A stretch of DNA of 64,000 nt, from assembly GCF_000192435.1 (NCBI RefSeq), contig NZ_AEUD01000004.1, forward strand, positions 62,001 to 126,000, in the 5' to 3' direction. This stretch comes from Gordonia neofelifaecis NRRL B-59395. Its GTDB lineage: Bacteria > Actinomycetota > Actinomycetes > Mycobacteriales > Mycobacteriaceae. Shown here in pieces: positions 12,108 through 21,220 of this stretch (position 1 is its first letter; every line of letters starts with the position of its first letter). Position numbers and translations under genes: made by a program. The notes under the pieces were generated by a model. It searched no databases. It was not told where the DNA came from and worked only from the letters and a program-made list of their open reading frames with translations.

Positions 12108-12207
12108 GGCAAGGCGGGGCGAAACACTTTCGGAGCCCTCCGCAGCGAGCGAGCCGCTAGGCGAGCTCGCGAGGACTGCCGAGGAAAGTGTTTCGCCCCG
12201 CCTTGCC
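12108..12207. terminator. Large hairpin with perfect 24-bp stem between adoK and asnB
   Basis: Arms 12108-12131 and 12184-12207 are exact reverse complements (GGCAAGGCGGGGCGAAACAC...). They enclose a 52-nt loop that itself has short inverted repeats (CTCGCGAG, and CGAGC/GCTCG pairs). It sits between two convergent genes, so it can act as a terminator for both. The size and perfection exceed an ordinary terminator; it may be a repeat element. Confidence 0.75.
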
Positions 12208-12229
12208 GTCGTAACCCAGCAGAGAAGCG

Positions 12230-14155
12230 CTACAACCGAACCGGGTACACGTGATCTTCGATACTCGGGACGACGGTGCCGTCGACGAAGATGCCGTACC
12301 AGAGCATGAAGCAGATCACCGTCCAGATGCGGCGGCTGTTGTCGACCTCGCCGCGGCGATGCTCCTCGAGCATCTCCATGACGAACCGCTTGTCGAAGAT
12401 GTGATCGGTGTCCGACGACGCGATCAGCTCGCGGGCCCAGTCGTACATCTCGGTCCCGGCCAGCCAGTGCCGCAGCGGGACCGGGAAGCCGAGCTTGCGG
12501 CGGTGCAGCACGTGCGGCGGCACGATCTGCTCGAGCGCCTTGCGCAGCGCGTACTTGGTGGTGCCGTGGCTGATCTTCTCCTCGAACGGGAGCTGCTCGG
12601 CGACCGCGAACACCTCCTTGTCGAGGAACGGCACGCGCAGCTCGAGCGAGTGCGCCATGTTGATCTTGTCGGCCTTGACCAGGATGTCGCCGCGGAGCCA
12701 CGTGAACAGGTCGAGATGCTGCATCCGCGTCACCGGATCCATGCCTTCGCTCATGCGGTAGATCGGCGCGGTGACGTCCTGGTGCGTCCAGTCCTCGCGG
12801 AAGTTCCGCAGCACGGCGCGCAGGCGGGCGTCGTCGAAGCTGCGGGCGTTGCCGTAGTAGCGCTCCTCGAGGGTCAGGGACCCGCGGTGAAGCAGGCTCT
12901 TGCCGCGTGTCCCCTCGGGGATCCGGTCGGAGACCTTGCCGGCGAAGCGTCGGAGTCCGCGCGGGAGCTTGTCGAACGACTTGAGCGACAGCGGCTCCTT
13001 GTAGATCGTGTAGCCGCCGAAGAGCTCGTCGGCGCCCTCGCCGGAGAGCACGACCTTCACATGCTTGCGGGCTTCCGCGGCGACGAAGTAGAGGGGGACG
13101 AGCGCCGGGTCGGCGACGGGGTCGTCGAGGTACCAGATGATCTGCGGCAGCGCCTCGATGAACTCGCGCGGGGAGACGACCTTGACGATGTGCCGGGCGC
13201 CGATCGCCTCCGCAGACTCCGCGGCGACGTCGACCTCCGAGTAGCCCTCGCGCTCGAAGCCGGTGGTGAAGGTGATCAGGTCGGGGTTGTGCTGGATCGC
13301 GAGGGCGGCGATCGCCGTCGAGTCGATGCCGCCCGATAGGAACGATCCGACGGTCACGTCGGCCCGCATGTGCTTGGCCACCGAGTCGCGCAGCACGTCG
13401 GCGATCTCGTCGTAGCGCTTCTGCTCGCCGCCTGCGGCGAACGGTCGTACCGGGAACCGCGGCTTGAAGTACCGGGTGACGACCGGCGCCTGGCCCGGCG
13501 TCAACGTCGCGTAGCAGCCGGACTCCAACCGCGTGATGTCGCGGTGGAGCGTTTCGGGCTCGGGAACGTACTGCAGCACCGTGTAGTGCTCGATGGCGCG
13601 GTCGTCGAGTTCGCGGCCGAGTTCGAGACGGTCCAGGAGTTGGAGCAGACTCTTCTTCTCCGAGCCGAAGGCCGTGCCGCGGCCGCTGGTGGCGAGGAAC
13701 AGCGGCTTGATGCCGAACGAGTCGCGGGCGATGAACAGTTCCCGGGTCTCGGTGTCCCAGATCGCGAACGCGAACATGCCGCGAAGCTTGCGCACCACTT
13801 CGGGCCCCCAGTAGTGGAAGCCGGCCACGATCGACTCGCCGTCGCCCTCGGTGCGGAACGGGGCGTCGTGGTCGCGCTTCAGCTCATCGCGGATCTCCAG
13901 ATAGTTGTAGATCTCGCCGTTGAAGACCAGCGCATAGCGCTCCGGACTCTCATCCGGGCCCCAGCGCAGTGGCTGGTGCGAGTGCTCGATGTCGATGATC
14001 GAGAGGCGGTTGAAGCCGAAGACGAGGTCGTCGTCGTTCCACGTACCCAGATCATCCGGGCCGCGGTGCCGCATACAGGTGGCCGCGGAGGCGACCAGAT
14101 CTGTGGTGGACGACGCCGAACCGTCGCTGGTGAGCATTCCGAGCAAGCCACACAC
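12230..14155 (-). CDS. asnB: Asparagine synthetase (glutamine-hydrolysing)
   Basis: 641-aa AsnB, close to M. tuberculosis AsnB (652 aa). It makes asparagine from aspartate, ATP and glutamine. The GTG at 14155 is the start; after processing the N-terminal nucleophile is Cys2 (MCGLLGML). The class II glutaminase domain has RHRGPDDLG, NGEIYNY and EGDGESI. The synthetase domain begins near residue 250 with the PP-loop SFLSGGIDSTAIAAL and continues with VVLSGEGADELFGGY and LELRVPFLDKEV. In mycolata this gene affects envelope properties. The context beside ctaC and adoK is conserved. The promoter must lie in the 14156-14522 gap. Confidence 0.95.
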   Translation of the reverse strand: MCGLLGMLTSDGSASSTTDLVASAATCMRHRGPDDLGTWNDDDLVFGFNRLSIIDIEHSHQPLRWGPDESPERYALVFNGEIYNYLEIRDELKRDHDAPFRTEGDGESIVAGFHYWGPEVVRKLRGMFAFAIWDTETRELFIARDSFGIKPLFLATSGRGTAFGSEKKSLLQLLDRLELGRELDDRAIEHYTVLQYVPEPETLHRDITRLESGCYATLTPGQAPVVTRYFKPRFPVRPFAAGGEQKRYDEIADVLRDSVAKHMRADVTVGSFLSGGIDSTAIAALAIQHNPDLITFTTGFEREGYSEVDVAAESAEAIGARHIVKVVSPREFIEALPQIIWYLDDPVADPALVPLYFVAAEARKHVKVVLSGEGADELFGGYTIYKEPLSLKSFDKLPRGLRRFAGKVSDRIPEGTRGKSLLHRGSLTLEERYYGNARSFDDARLRAVLRNFREDWTHQDVTAPIYRMSEGMDPVTRMQHLDLFTWLRGDILVKADKINMAHSLELRVPFLDKEVFAVAEQLPFEEKISHGTTKYALRKALEQIVPPHVLHRRKLGFPVPLRHWLAGTEMYDWARELIASSDTDHIFDKRFVMEMLEEHRRGEVDNSRRIWTVICFMLWYGIFVDGTVVPSIEDHVYPVRL

Positions 14156-14522
14156 GGTGTCAGGGCCTCATTTCGCAGATGCGGTCAGGTCAGACGGGCG
14201 CAACCGAGCGCCCGCGAGCGGTTCCACTATGCCGCAGATCCGATCGTGGCCGCGAGTCCGCCGCGCTCGGACGAGGGCGGAATCACCTCAGGTCGGAGCA
14301 GTATTCCCAGGTCGCTGAAAATGTCGTGCGAAACAGCCAACCCCAATCACGACTACTTCGCCGGGTTGGTCTACGCTGCGTAGTACTAGGTGCAAGAATT
14401 GCGTCGAGGAGTGTCTGCTCGTCGTCGCAGGCCTTGGAAGAACAGCTCCCTGCCAGCAGGAAGGCGTGAAATTGACGAACGGTGTACGGCCGTCTGCGCG
14501 ACGGAAGGGATCTCCGTCGCGC
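14156..14522. other. Divergent intergenic region asnB/ctaC
   Basis: A 367-nt gap holding both divergent promoters. TACGCT followed by GCGTAGTACTAG is near 14380, and GGAAGGGA lies about 13 nt before the ctaC ATG. A GTG at 14466 is in frame with ctaC and would extend it by 19 residues, but it has no useful ribosome site. No RNA gene or repeat was recognised. Confidence 0.4.
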
Positions 14523-15608
14523 ATGATCAAGAGACTGAGTGGCCTTGTGGTCCTCGGCGTCGGTGTGCTGATGACATCGGGCTGCAGTGCTGAAGAGGCA
14601 CTGCGTTTCGGTTGGCCGGAGGGAGTCACTCCCGAGGGCCAGGAGATGCGAAACTTCTGGACCTGGTCGGTCATCGCCGCCCTGGCCATGGGTGTGCTGG
14701 TGTGGGCGCTGATCTTCTGGACCATCACCTTCCATCGCCGCAAGAAGAACGGGACCGCCGAGGACGAGATTCCTCGCCAGACCGGCTACAACGTGCCGCT
14801 GGAGTTGGCGTACACCGCGATTCCGTTCGTGCTGATCGCCGTGATGTTCTACTTCACCGTCGTCGTTCAGAACACGGTGGAGAAGAAGGAAGAGAATCCG
14901 GCTGTCGCGATCGACGTGACCGCGTTCCAGTGGAACTGGAAGTTCGGCTACAAGTCGGTCACCATCGACGGCCAGCAGCTGGTCAACGCGAAGACCGACT
15001 CCAAGAAGGGTGAGGCCTTCAAGGAGCAGATCGCGAAGTACCGCGAAGAGGACGGCAAGCAGGAGGAGATCCTGGGCGCCGCCGGCGGTCGTGCGAACGA
15101 GATCCGCGACTACCTGAGCTACGACAAGATCGAGACCCTGGGCTCCTCGTCCGAGATCCCGATTCTGGTTCTGCCGACGAACACGCGCATCGAGTTCGAC
15201 CTCGCCGCCGCCGACGTCATCCACTCGTTCTGGGTTCCCGAGTTCCTGTTCAAGCGCGACGTGATGCCCTTCCCGGAGCAGAACCATCAGGACTCCAGCT
15301 TCCAGATCTCCAAGATCGACCGTGAAGGCGCGTTCGTCGGTCGTTGCGCCGAGATGTGCGGAACGTTCCACGCGATGATGAACTTCGAGATCCGCGCGGT
15401 CAGCCCGCAGACGTTCACGAACTACATCAAGTACCGTCAGTCGCACCCGGACGCGAGCAACGCTCAGGCGCTGCAGGCGGTCTGCCAGGTGCCGCAGTCG
15501 GTCACCACGGTTCCGTTCGACACCCGCCGCGTCTCCAACGGAACCACCCCGAAGGATCTCGGCGATGCCAGCAACACGACCATCGCCCAGTGCACCCCGG
15601 AGGTCTGA
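14523..15608 (+). CDS. ctaC: Cytochrome c oxidase subunit II
   Basis: 361-aa subunit II of the aa3 oxidase, carrying the CuA centre that takes electrons from the diheme QcrC. The N-terminus is a lipoprotein-type signal (LGVGVLMTSGCS), then two transmembrane helices (about residues 45-70 and 90-115). The periplasmic cupredoxin has the CuA ligands in VIHSFWVPEF (His) and GRCAEMCGTFHAMM (two Cys, His, Met). An insert rich in Lys/Glu at about residues 150-200 is typical of actinobacterial CtaC, where it shapes the bcc-aa3 supercomplex. ctaF follows after 6 nt, as in mycobacteria. A GTG start at 14466 is possible. Confidence 0.95.
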   Translation: MIKRLSGLVVLGVGVLMTSGCSAEEALRFGWPEGVTPEGQEMRNFWTWSVIAALAMGVLVWALIFWTITFHRRKKNGTAEDEIPRQTGYNVPLELAYTAIPFVLIAVMFYFTVVVQNTVEKKEENPAVAIDVTAFQWNWKFGYKSVTIDGQQLVNAKTDSKKGEAFKEQIAKYREEDGKQEEILGAAGGRANEIRDYLSYDKIETLGSSSEIPILVLPTNTRIEFDLAAADVIHSFWVPEFLFKRDVMPFPEQNHQDSSFQISKIDREGAFVGRCAEMCGTFHAMMNFEIRAVSPQTFTNYIKYRQSHPDASNAQALQAVCQVPQSVTTVPFDTRRVSNGTTPKDLGDASNTTIAQCTPEV

Positions 15609-15614
15609 CAAACA

Positions 15615-16031
15615 ATGAAGGTCGAAGCACGGGTCTTTGAGGCCCTCGCCCTGTTCTTCATCCTGATGGGCGTCATCTACAGCGTCGCCACGTTCTACTA
15701 CCGCACCGGTGTGGAGTGGGCGGGCGCGACCGCCATGTTCTTCTCCGGCGGTCTGGCGCTCATCGCAGGCACCTACTTCCGGTTCGTCGCCCGCCGCGTG
15801 GAGATCCGCCCGGAGGACTACGAAGAGGCTGAGATCGAGGACGGCGCCGGTGAGCTCGGCTTCTTCTCGCCGCACAGCTACTGGCCGATCATGATCGCCG
15901 GTGCCGCCGCTCTGTTCGCGATCGGTTTCGCCACCGCCAACTGGTGGTTCGCGCTGGGTATCGTTCCGATCATCATCGCGACGGTCGCCGGCCTGGTGTT
16001 CGAGTACCACGTCGGACCCGAGAAGCACTGA
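15615..16031 (+). CDS. ctaF: Cytochrome c oxidase subunit IV (actinobacterial)
   Basis: 138-aa membrane protein of the actinobacterial cytochrome c oxidase subunit 4 family. Two hydrophobic helices lie in the N-terminal half (EALALFFILMGVIYSVATF and a second at about residues 35-55). Then comes an acidic linker (RPEDYEEAEIEDGAGELG) and a second pair of helices to residue 130. It is a non-catalytic subunit of the aa3 oxidase. It is co-transcribed with ctaC, 6 nt apart. In M. tuberculosis mmpS3 follows; here a terminator and repeats follow instead. Confidence 0.94.
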   Translation: MKVEARVFEALALFFILMGVIYSVATFYYRTGVEWAGATAMFFSGGLALIAGTYFRFVARRVEIRPEDYEEAEIEDGAGELGFFSPHSYWPIMIAGAAALFAIGFATANWWFALGIVPIIIATVAGLVFEYHVGPEKH

Positions 16032-16054
16032 CCGTCTCGACGTAAGAGCTCCTC

Positions 16055-16087
16055 GAAGCCGCACCCGGAATATCCGGGTGCGGCTTC
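16055..16087 (+). terminator. Terminator after ctaC-ctaF
   Basis: Perfect 15-bp stem (GAAGCCGCACCCGGA and its complement) with a 3-nt loop, 24 nt after the ctaF stop. Only a weak T-rich tail follows. Confidence 0.85.
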
Positions 16088-16277
16088 GTCGTGTTCGAGG
16101 GGTGCACTGGTTGTCGTGGTTGCAGGGCTCGTCGAATCCGCCGTTCAGGGCGGCTACACCCGTCTGCAAACGCTCCCGTCGGGAGGGCTGCGGATGCAGG
16201 TGCGGGGAGCGGATAGCCCGCTGGTTCGCGACGCGACGGCGCGCAGAGTCTGGTGTCGATCCACGCCGATCGCAAAC

Positions 16278-16335
16278 GCTCCGCTCGCCTGCAAACGCTG
16301 CCCTCCGGAGGGCAGCATTTGCAGGCGAGGGGAGC
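16278..16335. repeat. Most perfect palindrome unit of the array
   Basis: A 58-nt palindrome centred on CCCTCCGGAGGG. Of 29 opposed base pairs, 27 are Watson-Crick; the two mismatches are at arm positions 6 (G/G) and 19 (C/A). If transcribed it would form one long hairpin. Confidence 0.85.
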
Positions 16336-16960
16336 ACATGACGGCCGCGGGAGCGGATGGCCGCCGGAGCACGACATGACGGTCCGCAGGCACTCGCGTC
16401 GATCGATGACGGTCGCAGTCGCTCCGCTCGCCTGCACCCGCTCCGCTCGCCTGCAAACGCTCCCCTCCGGACAGCCGCGGATGCAGGTGCGGGGAGCGCG
16501 TGACGGTGGCGAGAGCGGATCGCCGCCGGTGCACGACATGACGGTCCACAGGCACTGGTGTCGATCGATGACCGTCGCGGTCGCTCCACCCGCCTGCACC
16601 CGCTCCGCCCGCCTGCCTCCGCTCCGCTGGCCTGCAAACGCTCCGCTCCGGACAGCCGCGGATGCAGGTGCGGGGAGCGGATGACGGCCGCGGGAGCGGA
16701 TCGAAACGAGGGGAGCGGAGGACGACCGCTACCTCACGACGCGACAGTGCTCAGACACTCGTATGGATCGACGACGATCGCAGTTGCTCTGCCCGTCTGC
16801 ATCTGCTCCTCACGGGAGCGCCGCGGATGCAGGCGACGGGAGCATATGACGCTTGGCGGGAGCGGACAGCCGCGTGTCTGCAAACGCTCCCCTCCGGAGG
16901 GCCGCAGATGCAGGTGAGGGGAGCGCGTGACCGTCGCAGTCGCTCCGCCCGCCTGCATCC

Positions 16961-17018
16961 GCTCCACTCACCTGCAAATGCTGCCCTCCGGAGGGCAGCG
17001 GATGCAGGTGAGGGGAGC
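16961..17018. repeat. Second long palindrome unit with a compensatory change
   Basis: A 58-nt palindrome with the same centre CCCTCCGGAGGG and the same register as the unit at 16278-16335: 25 Watson-Crick pairs, one G/T pair and three mismatches. Arm position 10 is A/T here (16970 with 17009) but G/C there (16287 with 16326), so both sides changed together. Confidence 0.8.
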
Positions 17019-17384
17019 GCGTGACGGCCGCGGGAGCGAATGGCCGCCGGTGCACGACATGACGGTCCGCAGGCACTCGCGTCGATCGACGACGATCTCA
17101 GTCGCTCCGCTCGCCTGCATCCGCTCCGCTGGCCTGCAAACGCTCCCCTCGGGACAGCAGCGGATGCGGGCGAGGGGAGCGGATGACGGCCGCGGGAGCG
17201 GACGGCGCCAAGGGGAGCGGATCGCCGTCGCTCACGATACGACGGCCGGCGGGATCCGGATACGCCGCGAAGTTCTGTCTGACGGCCGCCGATCCCGACA
17301 CAGACCACAACGGTGATCAGGCGGGCGCCGGACGGCGGAGCTTGAACGCCGCGCACGACCGTCAGCGGGGGAGGGGAGCGCAGA

Positions 17385-17428
17385 GACGACGGAGGCCGCC
17401 TCGCGAGAGCGAGACGGCCTCCGTCGTC
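17385..17428 (-). terminator. Terminator after qcrB
   Basis: Arms 17385-17398 and 17415-17428 are perfect 14-bp complements (GACGACGGAGGCCG). After one mismatch there is a further 5-bp CTCGC/GCGAG stem closed by a GAGA tetraloop. It starts 17 nt beyond the qcrB stop on the minus strand, so it most likely ends the ctaE-qcrCAB transcript. Confidence 0.85.
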
Positions 17429-17444
17429 GGTGACTGTGCAGAGA

Positions 17445-19064
17445 TCAGTCGAGGGGGTTTCCACCCTTTTCCTGAAGGGCGATGATCGCCTTCTTCTCCG
17501 CTTCGTGCTGCTCGTGAGCGATGCGCTCGTTGAGCGCCTGCTCTTCCGCGGTGTCCGGGACCAGGACGGTTCCGGTGCCGGGCGAGCCCGCCGAGCCGAG
17601 CTTGTTCATCCGCTTCGGCAGCGGTGCTCCCTGGTAGGGCAGCGGGATCGGGTGACCGTGGTCGTCGACCGGTCCGAGCGGCTGGTGGATCTCGATGTAC
17701 TCGCCCTTGGGCTCGCGGCGGATGATGCCGGTCTCGATGCCGTGTGCGAGGACCTCGCGGTCGCTGCGCTGGAGCGAGAGCGCCCAGCGGTAGGCGATGA
17801 AGTACACCAGCGGCGGGATCACCAGCAGACCGATGCGGCCCATCCACGTGGTGGCGTTCAGCGAGATGTGGAACTTCAGCGCGATGATGTCGTTCATACA
17901 GCTCACCGTGAGGATGATGTAGAACGCCAGCGCCATGGCGCCGACCGCGGTGCGCACCGGGGTGTCACGCGGACGCTGCAGCAGGTTGTGGTGTGCGGTG
18001 TCGCCGGTCAGCTTCTTCTCGATCCACGGATACGTGAAGAGGAGACCGAAGATCACGCCGATCAGCACCACGACCCAGAAGATCGCGGGGATCGTGTAGT
18101 TGCCCAGGTAGAGCTCCCACGGTGGCATCAAGCGGGCGAAGCCGTCCGTCCACATCATGTAGATGTCTGGCTGCGAACCAGCCGAGACCTGTGCCGGGTT
18201 GTACGGACCGATGTTCCACACGGCGTTGATCTGGAAGATGCCTGCGAACAGCGCCAGGAATCCGGTGATGATCGCGAAGAACGCGCCGCCCTTGGCCGCG
18301 AAGACCGGGAGGATGCGAACGCCGACGACGTTCTTCTCGGTACGGCCGGGGCCGGGGAACTGCGTGTGCTTCTGGTACCAGACCAGCGCCAGGTGCGCAC
18401 CGATCAGACCCAGGATGATGGCCGGGAAGATCAGGATGTGCAGCACGTACAGACGGGGGATGATGATGTCGCCCGGGAAGTCGCCGCTGAACAGCGCCCA
18501 CTGAACCCAGGTGCCGATCAGCGGAATGCCCAGCACGATGCCCGACATGGCGGCGCGGACGCCGGTGCCCGAGAGCAGGTCGTCCGGCAGCGAGTAGCCG
18601 AAGAATCCCTCGAACATCGCCAGCAGCAGCAGGAAGCAGCCGATGACCCAGTTCGCCTCACGCGGGCGACGGAACGCGCCGGTGAAGAAGATTCGCATCA
18701 TGTGAATGATGATCGACGCGGCGAACAGCAGTGCCGCCCAGTGGTGGATCTGGCGGACGAACAGGCCGCCGCGGACCTCGAACGAGATGTTCAGGGTCGT
18801 CTCGTACGCCTTACTCATGGTGACGCCGTTGAGCGGCTGGTAGGCGCCGTCGTAGATGACGTGAGCCATCGACGGGTCGAAGAACAGGGTCAGGTACGTG
18901 CCGGACAGCAACAGGATGATGAAGCTGTACAGCGCGATCTCACCCAGCAGGAACGACCAGTGGGTGGGGAAGACCTTGTTGATCTGTCGACGCATACCGG
19001 ACGCGAGGTGGTACCGCGAGTCGACGCCCTCTGCCTGCGTGGCGAGGCGGTCAGCGATCGTCAT
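17445..19064 (-). CDS. qcrB: Cytochrome bc1 complex cytochrome b subunit
   Basis: 539-aa cytochrome b of the actinobacterial bcc complex, oxidising menaquinol at the Qp site. It has at least eight hydrophobic helices. Heme-ligand histidines are in [12 protein letters not shown] and [10 protein letters not shown] on the second helix and [10 protein letters not shown] and IGAHLALVW on the fourth. The Q-site region has [17 protein letters not shown], the actinobacterial counterpart of PEWY. A hydrophilic C-terminal tail of about 120 residues is typical of the group. The ATG overlaps the qcrA stop (ATGA), so translation is coupled. It is the target subunit of the bc1 inhibitor class known from M. 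tuberculosis. Confidence 0.96.
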   Translation of the reverse strand: MTIADRLATQAEGVDSRYHLASGMRRQINKVFPTHWSFLLGEIALYSFIILLLSGTYLTLFFDPSMAHVIYDGAYQPLNGVTMSKAYETTLNISFEVRGGLFVRQIHHWAALLFAASIIIHMMRIFFTGAFRRPREANWVIGCFLLLLAMFEGFFGYSLPDDLLSGTGVRAAMSGIVLGIPLIGTWVQWALFSGDFPGDIIIPRLYVLHILIFPAIILGLIGAHLALVWYQKHTQFPGPGRTEKNVVGVRILPVFAAKGGAFFAIITGFLALFAGIFQINAVWNIGPYNPAQVSAGSQPDIYMMWTDGFARLMPPWELYLGNYTIPAIFWVVVLIGVIFGLLFTYPWIEKKLTGDTAHHNLLQRPRDTPVRTAVGAMALAFYIILTVSCMNDIIALKFHISLNATTWMGRIGLLVIPPLVYFIAYRWALSLQRSDREVLAHGIETGIIRREPKGEYIEIHQPLGPVDDHGHPIPLPYQGAPLPKRMNKLGSAGSPGTGTVLVPDTAEEQALNERIAHEQHEAEKKAIIALQEKGGNPLD

Positions 19065-20212
19065 GACTTACGCTCCCAGAATGCCGGTCCGACGGGTTCG
19101 ATGAAGTCGCCGTTGGCGACCATGTAACCCTGGTTGTTAACAGAGAGAGGCAGCTGCGCCAGTGCACGGGCCGCCGGTCCGAAGACCGCCTTGCCGTACT
19201 CGAGGGCGTTGAACTGCGACTGGTGGCACGGGCAGAGGATCCGGTTGGTCTGCTGCTCGTACAGCGAGGTCGGGCAGCCGAGGTGGCTGCAGACCTTGGT
19301 GTAGGCGTAGTAGTCGCCGTAGTTGAAGCTCTCCTGGCCCTTGCGCTTGATGACGTGCTTGCCGTCGGCGGGGCGGAGACGGATCAGCATGACGGGGTTG
19401 CGGACCTCGCGGAGACCTTCGAGGAGCTTGTGACGCGACTCCTCGGTCTCGCCGTAGCCGTCCGAGACACGCCACGGGAAGACGGTCTCCATGGCGCCCG
19501 CATCCAGATCCTCCGGGCGTACCAGGGCCACCTGGTACGGGTTGCCGGTGTCGCGGCGCAGGAAGACGGTCTCGCCCTTGGTCTCGTTGTAGATCGGCGA
19601 CCAGCCACTGTGCCACAGCGGAGCGTCGTCTCCCTTGGCCCACGGGTTCTTGATGAAACCGCCGATCGCGGCGACGCCGCCGGCGACCGAGAGCGCACCG
19701 AGACCGAAGACGGCCGAACCGATGATCATCTTGCGGCGGGGGAGAGTGGAGGTCTGCAGGGTGTCGTCGAGCTCAGCGACGACCGTCTGCTTGTCGACCT
19801 CGGTGGAGCCGCCGTCGTGGCGGTCCTGCACGGCGATCTCGGCCGGGATGAAGCGCTTGGTCAGCTGAACGACGCCGAAGCCGAACGACAGGATCGACAG
19901 GCCGAAGCTGACGCCGAGAAGCGGGGTGTACAGGGTGTAGGCCCAGTATCCCGACTCGTCCGGCATCCGGAACTCCCACTCGTTCCAGATGAAGAGTGCG
20001 AAGCCTGCGATGGCGAAGAGTCCGGCGAGCACGAACCAGATCGCTACGGCGAACTCGGCGCGCTTCTCGGCCTTGGTGCCCGGCTCGGGGAAACGCTCGG
20101 CGCGGTGGATGATCTCCACACCGTCGAGGTTCGTTCCGAGACGGACCTTCTCGTCGCGAGACATTGCGGCGAGCTGGTCGTCGGACGGGACGTCCTTACT
20201 CGAGTCGCTCAA
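19061..20212 (-). CDS. qcrA: Cytochrome bc1 complex Rieske iron-sulfur subunit
   Basis: 383-aa Rieske protein that carries electrons from menaquinol to the diheme cytochrome c. Three hydrophobic segments (about residues 55-80, 95-120, 165-190) anchor it, as in other Actinobacteria. The [2Fe-2S] ligands are in CSHLGCP and CPCHQSQF near residues 315-340. The likely start is the TTG at 20212 ([14 protein letters not shown]), which overlaps the qcrC stop as TTGA. A GTG at 20230 is the alternative. It ends in an ATGA overlap with qcrB. All three genes form one translationally coupled unit. Confidence 0.94.
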   Translation of the reverse strand: MSDSSKDVPSDDQLAAMSRDEKVRLGTNLDGVEIIHRAERFPEPGTKAEKRAEFAVAIWFVLAGLFAIAGFALFIWNEWEFRMPDESGYWAYTLYTPLLGVSFGLSILSFGFGVVQLTKRFIPAEIAVQDRHDGGSTEVDKQTVVAELDDTLQTSTLPRRKMIIGSAVFGLGALSVAGGVAAIGGFIKNPWAKGDDAPLWHSGWSPIYNETKGETVFLRRDTGNPYQVALVRPEDLDAGAMETVFPWRVSDGYGETEESRHKLLEGLREVRNPVMLIRLRPADGKHVIKRKGQESFNYGDYYAYTKVCSHLGCPTSLYEQQTNRILCPCHQSQFNALEYGKAVFGPAARALAQLPLSVNNQGYMVANGDFIEPVGPAFWERKS

Positions 20213-21139
20213 TTTCGTGATCCAATCCACATTGCGCCGGCGACGACTGCGCTGACGCCGACAACCCACATGACGATGCCCTCAGAGACCGGGCCGAAAC
20301 CGCCCAGGCCGAAGCCTCCGCTGGTGTTGGCCGTATCCACGTAGCGGATGTAGCCGATGATGTCCTTCTTCTCGGCCACCGACAGCTGGCGGTTCGAGAA
20401 CTTGGGCATGTTCTGCGGACCGGTGAGCATCGCGGTGTAGAGCTGCTGCGGATTGACGTCCGTCAGCGGCGGCGCGTACTTGCCGCCCGAGAGTGCGCCG
20501 CCACGACCGGTGAAGTTGTGGCAGGAGGCGCAGTTGAGGCGGAACAGCTCCGAGCCGCGACCGATGTCGGTGCCGCGGAGCGAGTCCATGGCGAGAACGG
20601 GGAAGCCGTCCTTGTACTTGATGTTGCCGTCGGCGTCCTTCTCGTACATGACCGACGGGCCGCCGCCCATGGCCTGAATGTAGGCGCCGAGCTGGTCGAT
20701 CTGAGCCTCGGTGAACTTGGCGGGCTTGCGCTGTGCCTGGGCCTCGTTGCGGGCCGCGGGCATGCGGCCGCTCGAGACCTGGAAGTACACGGCGGCGTCG
20801 CCGACGCCGATGAGCGAAGGTCCGCGGTCCGGCACGCCCTCGAGGTTTGCGCCGTGGCAGGTGATGCAGGAGGTGTCGTACAGCTGCTTGCCTGCGGCGA
20901 CCGAGGCGACGCACCCGGCGTGGCTCGCACCACGGGAGGACGGTACCCTGAACATAGTCCGAGGGTATGATGAATGGGATCAGGGCGGCGATGATGCCGG
21001 TGGCGATCAGGCCCAGCAGCAGGAAGAGCGTTCCGCTGGCGCGGCGCCGCAGCTTACGACGTCGCTTAGCGCGCGCGCCGTCGTTGTTGTCATCGGACGG
21101 GTCGCGGTCTTCCGGCGAACTCGGTGGAGATGATCTCAT
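20209..21139 (-). CDS. qcrC: Diheme cytochrome c subunit of bc1 complex, split by a frame change
   Basis: QcrC links the Rieske protein to CtaC through two c-type hemes. The heme part is intact: [14 protein letters not shown], then [15 protein letters not shown], then a C-terminal helix ending WIGSRN. That frame begins only at an ATG at 20955 and lacks any signal or anchor. The expected N-terminus is present in another frame from the ATG at 21139: [11 protein letters not shown], a basic [11 protein letters not shown], then the hydrophobic [16 protein letters not shown]. Joining them needs a +1 shift between about 20980 and 20895. The joining stretch ([10 protein letters not shown]...) is about 31 nt longer than I expect from relatives. 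Either an insertion or frameshift mutation, an assembly error, or real recoding. The span given covers both frames. Confidence 0.75.
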
Positions 21140-21220
21140 CTGTGACTCTCTACTAAGCGGTTTGGACTGAATGTATGTGAACCGGTCCAGCGGGCCGGCC
21201 GGTTCTTCGGCCGCCGGAGG

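Larger units (their letters stand above)
16150..17230. repeat. Array of about eight near-palindromic repeats between ctaF and qcrB
   Basis: About 1.1 kb of non-coding DNA. A 50-60 nt near-palindrome recurs about eight times, centred near 16180, 16306, 16467, 16649, 16820, 16897, 16989 and 17150. The shared core is CTGCAAACGCTCCCCTCCGG, then CCGCGGATGCAGG and GGGGAGCG. The spacers are also related: GCACGACATGACGGTCC begins at 16369, 16531 and 17052, and a diverged form is near 16734. Flanking GCTCC and GGAGC words repeat as well. The region has open frames on both strands only because it has few A/T-rich stops; they are judged non-coding. It lies exactly between the two convergent halves of the bcc-aa3 oxidase locus, where M. 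tuberculosis carries mmpS3 and Rv2197c. Confidence 0.85.

Noticed and set aside
14466-14522. GTG start adding 19 residues to CtaC
   Set aside because: The ribosome-site-like GGAAGG is 1 nt from this GTG, too close. The lipoprotein signal starts properly at the ATG at 14523. Kept only as an alternative.
14283-17464. Long open frames through the ctaF-qcrB repeat region on both strands, with repeating Cys/Arg-rich peptides
   Set aside because: All frames are open at once because the DNA is very GC-rich. The peptides mirror the DNA repeat (several spacings are multiples of 3), have no ribosome sites, and run antisense into ctaC or past terminators. The paired changes fit a stem, not a protein.
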